Assembly (NCBI GenBank): GCA_036841525.1
Contig: DAITVZ010000010.1
Location: forward strand, 1 to 64,000
Direction of reading: 5' to 3'
Source: JAAYEA01 sp012689325
GTDB taxonomy: Bacteria > Chloroflexota > Anaerolineae > JAAYEA01
Length of the DNA stretch: 64,000 bases
Shown here: piece by piece, positions 1 through 7,604 of the stretch
Position numbering within the stretch: position 1 is the first letter of the stretch
Layout: each line of letters opens with the position of its first letter
Position numbers and translations under genes: made by a program
Notes under the pieces: generated by a model
Seen by the model: the letters and a program-made list of their open reading frames with translations, nothing else
Databases searched by the model: none
Told to the model about the DNA's origin: nothing

Positions 1-13
1 GCGCAGCCCTGTA

Positions 14-35
14 GCTCGGCGATTGATCGCCGAGC
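14..35. terminator. hairpin at left edge
   Basis: Perfect 10-bp inverted repeat (14-23 with 26-35) and a 2-nt gap. There is no long T tract after it. It probably ends a transcript entering from the left, but its gene lies outside the window. Confidence 0.4.
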
Positions 36-72
36 GCGACTTTGCACAAGCCCTGGGTATGCCGTAAGCAAG

Positions 73-100
73 TTGAGCTTCCCAGAAAACCGCGTATAAT
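73..100 (+). promoter_or_regulatory. promoter of cimA
   Basis: TTGAGC at 73-78 and a perfect TATAAT at 95-100, spaced 16 bp. Transcription would start near 107, leaving a leader of about 165 nt before cimA. Confidence 0.75.
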
Positions 101-106
101 ACGCGC

Positions 107-271
107 TATATAGAGACGATCTGCCAGCGAGGGCGGTTCCCCGCGCGACGAAGGGCGCATCAAGTCGTGTGGTGGGCAAGCGCTGGCGAGATCGGCGCGA
201 TATGGCGGCCAGAGCCCCATCATGCACGTGATGGGGCTTCTGTGTTGTGGGCATTGAGCGGAGGTTGACCA
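107..271 (+). promoter_or_regulatory. cimA leader with terminator-like hairpin (candidate attenuator)
   Basis: The stretch between the predicted start site and cimA is long and carries a 10-bp perfect stem (213-222 with 229-238, 6-nt loop), followed by a T-rich run just before the ribosome binding site. A terminator placed between promoter and gene suggests attenuation, which is common for branched-chain amino acid genes. I do not recognise a known riboswitch fold, and no leader peptide rich in Ile, Leu or Val codons is visible. Confidence 0.45.
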
Positions 272-1831
272 ATGGCACGGATCCAGATCTATGATACCAC
301 ACTGCGCGATGGCTCGCAACGCGAGGGCATCGCCTTCTCGGTGAACGACAAGCTCAACATTACCGCCAAGTTGGACGAGTTCGGCATTGATTATGTCGAG
401 GGCGGCTGGCCTGGGTCCAACCCCCGCGACGCCGCCTATTTCCAGCAGGTGCGCGAGCTGCCGCTGCGCCACGCCAAGGTGGTCGCCTTCGGCATGACCT
501 GCCGCGCCGGCACCCAGCCCGAGGACGACGCCAACGTCCGCGCCCTGGTGGATTGCGGCGCGCCCGTGGTGGCGGTGGTGGGCAAGAGCTGGAACCGCCA
601 CGTCACCGAGGTGCTGCACGCCACCCTGGAAGAGAACCTCCGCATCATCCGCGCCACGGTCCGCTACGTGGTCGAGCAGGGCCGCGAGGTGGCCTTTGAC
701 GCCGAGCACTTTTTCGACGGCTACCGCGCCGATCCCGCCTACGCCCTGGAAACCTTGCGCGCATCCCTGGCTGGCGGCGCTGCCATGGTCGTGCTCTGCG
801 ACACCAACGGCGGCACCCTCTTTCAGGATGTCGCCCGTGTCGTCCGCGAGGTGCGCACGGCGCTGCCCGAGAGCCCCACGCTGGGCATCCACGCCCACAA
901 CGACGGCGGGCTGGCGCTGGCCAACACACTGGCGGCAGTGGCCGAAGGCTGCACCCAGGTGCAGGGCACCATCAACGGCTACGGGGAGCGCTGCGGCAAC
1001 GCCGACCTCTGCGCCATCATCCCCAGCCTGGCGCTCAAGATGGGCGCCGAGATGCGCTGCGCCGGGTCGCTGGCGCACCTCACCGAGCTATCGCGCTACG
1101 TGGCCGAGGTAGCCAACCTGGCCCCCGATCACCACCTGCCCTACGTGGGCTTGAGCGCCTTCACCCACAAGGCCGGGCTGCACGCCGACGCCACGCGCAA
1201 GGATGCCCTCAGCTACCAGCACATCGACCCGGCCTGGGTGGGCAACGGGACGCGCATCGTCGTCTCGGAGCAGGCGGGCCGCGGCAACCTGCTCCTCAAG
1301 GCCGAGCAGTCGGGCCTTCGGCTGAACAAGGAAGAGGCCACCCGCCTCCTGGCCGAGATCAAAGAGATGGAGAACCGCGGCTTTAGCTTTGAGGGTGCCG
1401 AGGCCTCGGTGGAGATGCTGCTGCGACGCCAGCAGCCCGGCTATATGCCGCCCTTCGAGCTGGTGGACTTTATGGTCGTCGTCGAGCATCGCCGGGGCCG
1501 AGGGCTCCTCTCCGAGGCGTCCGTCAAGGTGCTGGTGAACGGCGAGGTGGTCCACACCGCGGCGGAAGGCAACGGCCCGGTGAACGCGCTGGACCTGGCG
1601 CTGCGCAAGGCCGTGGTGCCGGTCTATCCGGAGGTCGCCACGGTGGAGTTGGCCGACTACAAGGTCCGCATCCCAGACACCAACAGCGGCACCGCGGCCA
1701 TGGTCCGCGTGCTCATCGAGAGCGTGGACCAGGGCCGGCGCTGGTCCACCGTGGGCGCCAGCACCAACATCATCGAGGCGAGCTGGCGCGCCCTGGTGGA
1801 CAGCCTGGAGTACGTCATCACCTCGGCATAA
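272..1831 (+). CDS. cimA: (R)-citramalate synthase
   Basis: Condenses acetyl-CoA with pyruvate to (R)-citramalate, the first step of the threonine-independent isoleucine route. The 519-residue length fits the CimA/LeuA family. An N-terminal HMGL-type TIM barrel (about residues 4-280) begins with the signature DTTLRDGSQREG and carries the metal-binding HAHNDGG motif. The C-terminal part (about 375-515) resembles the LeuA regulatory dimer domain, which binds the end product in relatives. A GGAGG ribosome binding site precedes the ATG. 2-Isopropylmalate and homocitrate synthases share this fold; the DGSQREGI form of the first motif and the overall length favour the citramalate synthase subfamily. 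The gene stands alone behind its own promoter and leader. Confidence 0.88.
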   Translation: MARIQIYDTTLRDGSQREGIAFSVNDKLNITAKLDEFGIDYVEGGWPGSNPRDAAYFQQVRELPLRHAKVVAFGMTCRAGTQPEDDANVRALVDCGAPVVAVVGKSWNRHVTEVLHATLEENLRIIRATVRYVVEQGREVAFDAEHFFDGYRADPAYALETLRASLAGGAAMVVLCDTNGGTLFQDVARVVREVRTALPESPTLGIHAHNDGGLALANTLAAVAEGCTQVQGTINGYGERCGNADLCAIIPSLALKMGAEMRCAGSLAHLTELSRYVAEVANLAPDHHLPYVGLSAFTHKAGLHADATRKDALSYQHIDPAWVGNGTRIVVSEQAGRGNLLLKAEQSGLRLNKEEATRLLAEIKEMENRGFSFEGAEASVEMLLRRQQPGYMPPFELVDFMVVVEHRRGRGLLSEASVKVLVNGEVVHTAAEGNGPVNALDLALRKAVVPVYPEVATVELADYKVRIPDTNSGTAAMVRVLIESVDQGRRWSTVGASTNIIEASWRALVDSLEYVITSA

Positions 1832-1884
1832 GCCGCCGATGGGAAGCAGGCAGGACGGCGGTGAATCGCCCACTACCAACTCGA

Positions 1885-1928
1885 GCGCGGCGCCATTCCG
1901 TGGCGGGAGCCAGGGAATAGCGCCGCGT
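1885..1928. terminator. terminator between convergent genes
   Basis: Imperfect stem of about 15 bp with one mismatch (1885-1899 with 1914-1928) followed by TTCTGT. It lies between the stop codons of cimA and the minus-strand isomerase and could serve either. Confidence 0.5.
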
Positions 1929-1948
1929 TTCTGTAGAGACCTCGCTGC

Positions 1949-2743
1949 CTAGGCGCGGATCTGGTCCAGCAGGCCCTGGATAAAGCCGCGGGTCCGGCGC
2001 ACGTTGGCATCGATCTCATCCACGGTCTTGCCGCCGACGCACTCCAGGTAGAGCGGCCCGCGGAACCCGCCGCGCACCAGCCCGCCCAGCACCGCCGCAA
2101 AGTCCACCAGCCCCTCGCCCGGCGTCACCATCACGTCCGGCTTGCCATCGACGATCACGCAGTCCTTGATGATGCCCGTCTTGGCGCACGGCGCCACCCG
2201 AGCAACGTTCGTCTCGGGCCGCTCCGCGCCGACGCTATAGTAGATGATATTCCCCGGATCGTAGCAGATACTGAAGGCGGGGTGGTTCACCCGCTGGTAC
2301 ATCCGGATCAGGTCATCCGAGGTCAGCGTGAGGCCGCCATGGGGCTTGACCTGCACGCCGATCCCGGCCTGCCCGGCATAGGGCGCGGTGGTCGAGAGGA
2401 GCGCATAGAAATCCTCGTAGAGCTCGGGACGGTCCACGCCGGTGCTCAACAGCCACTGAGCGCCCAACGCCGCGGCGTGGTCGATCCAGCGCCGCCACTC
2501 GTCGGTGGCCGCTGGCAGCCCCGCCCGCAGGTCGGCGCGCCCCATCACCAGCGAGGGCTTGAGCCCCGCGTCCAGCGCCATCTGCCGGACTTGCTGGACC
2601 TCCGCCGGCGTGCTGGCCGCCGATAGCCCCGCCTGGGAAAAGACCGCCAGCTCGGAATAGCCCGCCGCGGCGATCCGCTGGCAGATCTCGCCAAAGGCCA
2701 CGCCATTGTAAGGCCGCGTGGTGCAACCCACAGTCAGTTTCAT
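1949..2743 (-). CDS. sugar phosphate isomerase/epimerase (xylose isomerase-like TIM barrel)
   Basis: A 264-residue protein of the AP-endonuclease-2/xylose isomerase-like TIM barrel superfamily, which includes sugar isomerases, epimerases and inosose dehydratases. Visible features are the N-terminal strand MKLTVGCTTRPYN, the VKPHGG and CYDPGN segments that normally carry metal ligands, and a C-terminal PLYLECVGG strand. The start was set at the internal ATG at 2743 because AGGAGGAG lies just upstream; the longer reading adds only seven residues without a better binding site. It is divergent from an MFS transporter, which suggests carbohydrate or polyol metabolism. The substrate cannot be read from sequence. 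Confidence 0.75.
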   Translation of the reverse strand: MKLTVGCTTRPYNGVAFGEICQRIAAAGYSELAVFSQAGLSAASTPAEVQQVRQMALDAGLKPSLVMGRADLRAGLPAATDEWRRWIDHAAALGAQWLLSTGVDRPELYEDFYALLSTTAPYAGQAGIGVQVKPHGGLTLTSDDLIRMYQRVNHPAFSICYDPGNIIYYSVGAERPETNVARVAPCAKTGIIKDCVIVDGKPDVMVTPGEGLVDFAAVLGGLVRGGFRGPLYLECVGGKTVDEIDANVRRTRGFIQGLLDQIRA

Positions 2744-2773
2744 CGGACTCCTCCTGGCAACCATGTTGGGTTC

Positions 2774-2802
2774 ATCCTACCACGGCCGGGGTGGCGCGTC
2801 AA
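2774..2802 (-). promoter_or_regulatory. promoter of the isomerase-like gene
   Basis: On the minus strand, TTGACG (2802-2797) and TAGGAT (2779-2774) are 17 bp apart, about 30 nt before the chosen ATG. Confidence 0.6.
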
Positions 2803-2815
2803 CCCGCGGCGGCGT

Positions 2816-2843
2816 TTGGCGTTTGCGACCGATGGGCTAGAAT
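2816..2843 (+). promoter_or_regulatory. promoter of the MFS transporter
   Basis: TTGGCG (2816-2821) and TAGAAT (2838-2843), spaced 16 bp, back to back with the isomerase promoter. It rules out starts at or before 2842 for the transporter. Confidence 0.55.
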
Positions 2844-2874
2844 GGCCGCAGCCTCGCTGAAAGGAAACAGCCTC

Positions 2875-4095
2875 GTGGAACGGATGAAACGTTTTGTCGA
2901 GAGAACCTGGTGGTGGCCGGTGGCCATCCTCTTCCTGGGCCAGTTCATGAGCGGCGCCATCGGCGGCCCGCAGAGTTCCCTCTTTCCCGTGTATCTCGAG
3001 CGCGACCTCGGCTTTGCCGCGCTGGCGATCTCGCTTTCCTCTTCCGTGCGGCAGCTCCTGGGCATGGCGGCCTCGCTCATCGGCGGCGCGCTCTGCGATA
3101 GCCTGGGCCGGCGGCAGACCTTCGTCCTGGGCCTCAGCGGCATCATCGCCGGCAGCCTGATCTTTCAGATTCAGTGGCCCTGGCTGGTGGTGCTGATCTG
3201 GGCCTATGCGGGCTTTTCGTTGGGGCTGCGGACCGTGGGCGGCATGGGCTACCTCATCGACGTGGCCCGCCCCGAGATGCTGGGCACCCTCTCGGCCATC
3301 TACACCTGGGGCCAAACCCTGGGCGGCGCGGTGGGAAACGCCGTGGCCGGGCCCGTGGTGGACCAGACCAGCTTTGCCCACTTTGGCCGGCTGATGTTCG
3401 TGGTCTCGGCAGTGGTCGTGGGGTTCGTCTGGCTGGCGCTGCCCAAGCCAGCGGCCACCACCGCCGCGGTGAAAACCCAGGCGCGCAAGGGCCTCTTTGG
3501 CTATGGCGACCTGCTCAAGCGCGCCGACGTGGTGGCGCTGGGGATGCTGCGCTTCCTCCCCACGTCCTACTGGGGCGTGGCCTCGGTGTTCATCCCCCTC
3601 TGGATCTATGACCAGACCGAAAGCGTCTCGATGGTGGCCTGGTACGGCACCCTCAGCCAGGTGATGGCCTCCCTCGCGCAATGGGTGGTGGGCCGCCTCT
3701 CGGACCGCATCGGCCGCCGACGCCCCGCGCTAGTGGTCCTCTCCATCCTGCTGATCTCCATCATCGCGCTGGCCCTCACGGGACAGCACCTCTGGGGCAT
3801 CTATGCCTTCGGCACGCTGGGAGCCTGCGCCGCCTGGTGCATGTCGGCGCTCATCCCCGGCCTGGCCTCCGACGTGGCCGACGCGCAAGAGCGCGGCCGG
3901 GTGCTGGGCCTCCTGCACCTCTTGTGGAACGGCGGCATGTTGGTGGGCGCGCTCATCGGCGGGGCGCTCTTCGAGTGGTCCGCGGCGGCCCCCTTCTGGG
4001 TCGCGGCGGGCTTTGGCATCGGCGCGCTGGTCTATGGCTTTCGGCTCTTCCGCCTGCTACAACAGCGGCAGCCCGCGGCCACCCCGGCGAGCTAG
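2875..4095 (+). CDS. MFS transporter
   Basis: Major facilitator superfamily permease of about 406 residues with some twelve hydrophobic segments. The loop between segments 2 and 3 reads GALCDSLGRRQT, and the matching loop in the second half is GRLSDRIGRRRP, both forms of the MFS signature. GTG at 2875 was chosen because AAAGGAA lies about 9 nt upstream and the predicted transcription start near 2850 excludes the longer reading; ATG 2884 is an alternative. Its stop TAG shares the CTAG tetranucleotide with the stop of the convergent oxidoreductase. The substrate is unknown; a sugar or sugar acid would fit the neighbours. Confidence 0.85.
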   Translation: MERMKRFVERTWWWPVAILFLGQFMSGAIGGPQSSLFPVYLERDLGFAALAISLSSSVRQLLGMAASLIGGALCDSLGRRQTFVLGLSGIIAGSLIFQIQWPWLVVLIWAYAGFSLGLRTVGGMGYLIDVARPEMLGTLSAIYTWGQTLGGAVGNAVAGPVVDQTSFAHFGRLMFVVSAVVVGFVWLALPKPAATTAAVKTQARKGLFGYGDLLKRADVVALGMLRFLPTSYWGVASVFIPLWIYDQTESVSMVAWYGTLSQVMASLAQWVVGRLSDRIGRRRPALVVLSILLISIIALALTGQHLWGIYAFGTLGACAAWCMSALIPGLASDVADAQERGRVLGLLHLLWNGGMLVGALIGGALFEWSAAAPFWVAAGFGIGALVYGFRLFRLLQQRQPAATPAS

Positions 4096-5396
4096 ACCTG
4101 CACGCCCATGCCGCGCAGGACCTCCTGCAGCGCCTTGACATCCAACTGGCGCGGGCCGATACCCTGTGCGGCAGACATGGCCGCGGCGACCCCGGCCGCC
4201 TGGCCCAGCTCCATCATGTTGCCCATGCTCTTGCCCGCCGCGTGCCCCAGAAAAGTCGCTGAGCCGCAGCGCCCCGCCACCAGCAGGTTCTCGATCCCCT
4301 TGGGCAGCATGCAGCGGTAAGGATAGCCAAAGCCGGAGGCCATCGCGCCGATATAGAGCTGATTGGCGTCGATGGCGCCGTATTTGCGCGCGATGGCGTC
4401 CTCGAAAGCCGGGGCGTTCAGCGCGTCGTCCATGGTCAGCACATAATCGCCGACGATGCGGCGCGTATCGCGGATGCCCACGTACGCACCCACCCGCGCC
4501 AGATAGCACTCCTCCAGGCCCGGCATGCGCTTGGCGCGGGCCAGCCGCACGAAATCCACCGCCACCTGCAAGCCCAGCCGCTCCGCGATGGTCAGGTCCT
4601 GGGTTCGCGTGGCGTCGAGGCTGCCCATGTCGTGCAGCGCGCCGTTGTTTACGTTGACCACGCCGGGGATGGTGGCGCGGTCGAACGAGTACCAGGCGGC
4701 GACCGCGTAGCCCTCCTCTGCCGCCTGCTTGAGGGTCGCGTTGAACTCGGCGCGGTGTTCGTCGCGGTAAGCGATGATCCGCTCCGCGTCCGCGTTGGCC
4801 AGGGCAAAAACCAGCGAGACGGGCATATGCCGCCCATCCTCCTCGCGCCCCTCCATGAACTCGGCCCCCGCATGGTAGGCCACGTCGCCATCGCCGGTAG
4901 CGTCCACCACCGCTTTGGCGGCAAACGTCTGCGGCCCCTCCTTGCCGCCGACCACCACGCCGCGGATGGCGTTCCCCTCCATCGTCGCGCCGATCACCGG
5001 GCTGTAGAGGCGGTAATGGCACCCAGCTTCCTCCAGCAGCTCATAGATCGCCAGGCGCAGGTACTCGGGGTGGATGTTCAGCCCATCGCCGTTGATGGCG
5101 TCCTCGCGGCCAGGGAGCGAGGCGTCCGCGCCCAGCGCAAGCACCTTCGCCACAAAGAGGTCGTGCACGCCGCCGCGCCGGTCGCCCCGCAGCATGAGCC
5201 GGTTCATGGGCATCCACATGGCCACCGCCGCCACGCCCCCAAAGGTGCTGCGCGCCTCCAGGAGAAGCGTCCTGGCGCCCTGCCGGGCCGCCGCCAGCGC
5301 CGCGCCCAGCCCCGCCGGCCCGCCTCCCGCGACGACCACGTCGTATTCGGCCTCCGTCCCCGGAATCAGCCTCTCGATCTCTGCTCGTGATACCAT
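4092..5396 (-). CDS. FAD-dependent oxidoreductase (FAD_oxidored, PF12831-like)
   Basis: A 434-residue flavoprotein. The N-terminal dinucleotide fold shows VVVAGGGPAGLGAA (about residues 20-33) followed by an acidic strand end, LLLEA. The distal motif GIRDTRRIVGDY resembles the G-x-R-E-T-R-R-x-x-G signature of PF12831 proteins. Members often sit beside glycoside hydrolase genes and are thought to oxidise sugars or related compounds, but few have known substrates. GGGAGG lies 6-7 nt before the ATG. There is no signal peptide, so it should be cytoplasmic. Its promoter faces that of the divergent beta-galactosidase gene. Confidence 0.8.
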   Translation of the reverse strand: MVSRAEIERLIPGTEAEYDVVVAGGGPAGLGAALAAARQGARTLLLEARSTFGGVAAVAMWMPMNRLMLRGDRRGGVHDLFVAKVLALGADASLPGREDAINGDGLNIHPEYLRLAIYELLEEAGCHYRLYSPVIGATMEGNAIRGVVVGGKEGPQTFAAKAVVDATGDGDVAYHAGAEFMEGREEDGRHMPVSLVFALANADAERIIAYRDEHRAEFNATLKQAAEEGYAVAAWYSFDRATIPGVVNVNNGALHDMGSLDATRTQDLTIAERLGLQVAVDFVRLARAKRMPGLEECYLARVGAYVGIRDTRRIVGDYVLTMDDALNAPAFEDAIARKYGAIDANQLYIGAMASGFGYPYRCMLPKGIENLLVAGRCGSATFLGHAAGKSMGNMMELGQAAGVAAAMSAAQGIGPRQLDVKALQEVLRGMGVQV

Positions 5397-5418
5397 GAAT
5401 CCTCCCTTGCTCTGTTGG

Positions 5419-5446
5419 TGGACAAAACGCCGGAACGCGCTACAAT
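5419..5446 (+). promoter_or_regulatory. promoter of the GH42 operon
   Basis: TGGACA (5419-5424) and TACAAT (5441-5446), spaced 16 bp. The predicted start near 5453 gives a 60-nt leader before the beta-galactosidase ATG. Confidence 0.55.
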
Positions 5447-5458
5447 GACGGCCAGCAC

Positions 5459-5486
5459 ATTATAGCTTGACAAGCGCCGCCAGCAA
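5459..5486 (-). promoter_or_regulatory. promoter of the FAD oxidoreductase, facing the GH42 promoter
   Basis: On the minus strand, TTGCTG (5486-5481) and a perfect TATAAT (5464-5459) are spaced 16 bp. The predicted start near 5452 abuts that of the plus-strand promoter, so each transcript runs through the other promoter. Confidence 0.6.
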
Positions 5487-5515
5487 GCCTCGTGCGGCCG
5501 CGCAGGGAGGAATTC

Positions 5516-7489
5516 ATGCACTTTGGAGCAGACTATTACCCCGAGTACTGGCCGCGCGAGCGGTGGGCGGTGGACGCCTACATGATGCGCAAGGCCGGGT
5601 TCGATATCGTGCGCATCGGCGAGTTCGCCTGGCGCGTCTTGGAGCCGGAGGAAGGCCGCTACGATTTCGAGCTCTTTGACGCCGCCATCGCGACGCTGGC
5701 CAAGGAAGGCGTTCGGGTGATGCTCTGCACCCCCACCGCGGCCATGCCCGCCTGGGTGGAGCAACGCTACCCCGACGTGAACGTGGAGGACGTCAACGGG
5801 CGGCGGCGGAGCTGGGGCGCGCGCAAGAACTGGTGCTACAACAACCCCCAGATGCAGCAGCTCTCGCGCAACATCACCCGCGCCATGGCCGAGCATTATG
5901 CGGGCAACCCCAACGTGCTCGCCTGGCAGACCGACAACGAGTTCCACTATTCCGGCTGCTACTGCCCCCATTGCGTGGCCGAGTTCCGGCGCTGGCTGGC
6001 CGAGCACTACGCCTCGCCGGACGCGCTGAACGAGGCTTGGGGCCTGCGCTTCTGGAGCATGGACATCCACGACTGGTCCGAGATGATCCCGCCCCGGGAG
6101 CTGCGCGGCGCCAGCCCCTCCCATATGCTGGCCTACCGCCGCTTCCAGTCGGACGCCATCCTGGCCTTCAACCGGGAGCAAGCGCAGATCATCCGCGCCG
6201 CCGATCCCCAGGCCAAGGTGACGCACAACTATATGGGGCTCAATAGCGGCATCGATTATCTCAAAATGGCCGCCGACCTGGATTTCGTCTCCAACGACAT
6301 GTACCCTCGCCACATCGGCAACCTGCCGGCCAGCGCCTACGCCCACGACGTGATCCGGGGCTATAACGGCGGCGCCGGCTTTTGGATGAACGAGCTGCAG
6401 TGCGGCTACATCAACCGCGAGAACCAGCTCCGCACGCCGCCCCCCGGCATGATCCGCCTGTGGACCCACCAGGCCATCGCCCACGGCGCCGACGCCATCA
6501 TCTATTTCCGGTGGCGAAGCTGCACCGGCGGATGCGAGCAGTTCCACTCGGGCATCGTGCAGCACGATGGCTCGGCGCAGAGCCGCTCCTACCAAGAGAT
6601 CGCCGCCATCGGCGAAGAGATCGGGCGGCTGCGCGAGCTGGGGCTCGCCGGAAGCGAGGTGCGCAACGAGGTGGCGATCCTGCGCTCCTTCGACCAGTGC
6701 CGCGCCCTGGAGCTCTATCGCAACGACAAGCTCTTTGACTATGACGCCGAGATCCAGCGCTACTATCGCGCCCTGGCCCGGCTGAACGTGGGCGTGGACG
6801 TCGTCCACCCCGAAGCGGACCTTTTTAAGTATCGCGCCGTCTTCGCCCCGCTGATGATGCTGACCACCCCAGCGCAGGTGGCCCACCTGCGCGCCTACGT
6901 CGAGTCAGGCGGCACACTGGTCACCTCCTTCCGGCTGGGCGCGTACGACTGGAACGCCGTGGTGCCCACCGAGACGCTGCCTGGCGACGCCTTGGCCGAG
7001 CTGTTCGGCGTGCGCATCCACGAGTACGACTGCCTGATGGCCGACGTGGAGAGCGAGGCCGCCCCCGTCATCCTTTGGGACGGGAAGGAGCACGAGGCCC
7101 AGGTCTGGGCCGACATGCTGGAGCCGACCACGGCGGAGGTGCTGGCCGAGTATTCCAACTCGTGGTACACGCCCTATGCCGCCATCACCCGCAACCGCGC
7201 GGGCAAGGGCCAGGCCATCTATGTCGGGGCCGCGCTGGAGGACGCATTCTATGCGGGCTTTGTGCGCAAGGTGCTGGGCGAGGCAGGGGTCTCCCAAGAG
7301 ATGGAGACTCCGGAGGGGGTCTCGGCCAAGGTCCGCTGGGTGAACGGCCAGCCGATCACCTTTGTGCTGAACCTGACCAAAGAATCCAAGGTGATCACCC
7401 TGCCGCAGCCCATGGTGGACGTGCTGCTGGACCGCGCCGTGGGCACGCGCTTTGTGCTAGGCCCGCGGGATGTGGTGGCGCTAAGATAG
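5516..7489 (+). CDS. beta-galactosidase, GH42
   Basis: Hydrolyses terminal beta-galactosides. The 657-residue length and domain order match GH42: a TIM barrel (about 1-385), a trimerisation domain (about 390-590) and a C-terminal beta domain. The acid/base is E142 in TDNEF, and the nucleophile is E293 in WMNEL. C107, C148, C150 and C153 (C-x-C-x2-C) correspond to the zinc-binding cysteines of the Thermus A4 enzyme. The start at 5516 follows GGGAGG at good spacing. There is no signal peptide, so it should act inside the cell on imported oligosaccharides. It is the first gene of a six-gene catabolic run. Confidence 0.93.
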   Translation: MHFGADYYPEYWPRERWAVDAYMMRKAGFDIVRIGEFAWRVLEPEEGRYDFELFDAAIATLAKEGVRVMLCTPTAAMPAWVEQRYPDVNVEDVNGRRRSWGARKNWCYNNPQMQQLSRNITRAMAEHYAGNPNVLAWQTDNEFHYSGCYCPHCVAEFRRWLAEHYASPDALNEAWGLRFWSMDIHDWSEMIPPRELRGASPSHMLAYRRFQSDAILAFNREQAQIIRAADPQAKVTHNYMGLNSGIDYLKMAADLDFVSNDMYPRHIGNLPASAYAHDVIRGYNGGAGFWMNELQCGYINRENQLRTPPPGMIRLWTHQAIAHGADAIIYFRWRSCTGGCEQFHSGIVQHDGSAQSRSYQEIAAIGEEIGRLRELGLAGSEVRNEVAILRSFDQCRALELYRNDKLFDYDAEIQRYYRALARLNVGVDVVHPEADLFKYRAVFAPLMMLTTPAQVAHLRAYVESGGTLVTSFRLGAYDWNAVVPTETLPGDALAELFGVRIHEYDCLMADVESEAAPVILWDGKEHEAQVWADMLEPTTAEVLAEYSNSWYTPYAAITRNRAGKGQAIYVGAALEDAFYAGFVRKVLGEAGVSQEMETPEGVSAKVRWVNGQPITFVLNLTKESKVITLPQPMVDVLLDRAVGTRFVLGPRDVVALR

Positions 7490-7554
7490 GGGCGGCGCCT
7501 GACAAAACCGGGCTTGCGTTCCATGCCGGTACGGCTTTCTGATTCGATCTCCTA

Positions 7555-7581
7555 GATCCGTGCGATCTGTGGGAATCCGTG
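7555..7581 (+). repeat. degenerate 9-nt tandem repeat
   Basis: Three units related to GATCCGTGC stand in a row (7555-7563, 7564-7572, 7573-7581) in the gap between the GH42 and Gfo/Idh genes. They look like a remnant of a dispersed intergenic repeat; no function is evident. Confidence 0.3.
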
Positions 7582-7604
7582 TACCACTTCTGAGGGAGCC
7601 AACC

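Noticed and set aside
130..165. T-box-like stretch in the cimA leader (AGGGCGG followed by CCGCG)
   Set aside because: It departs from the T-box consensus, lies about 65 nt before the terminator instead of forming its antiterminator, and the leader is too short for a full stem I.
2791..2874. Earlier starts for the MFS transporter (2791, 2842)
   Set aside because: They precede or overlap the -10 box at 2838-2843, and the added residues are not hydrophobic transporter sequence.
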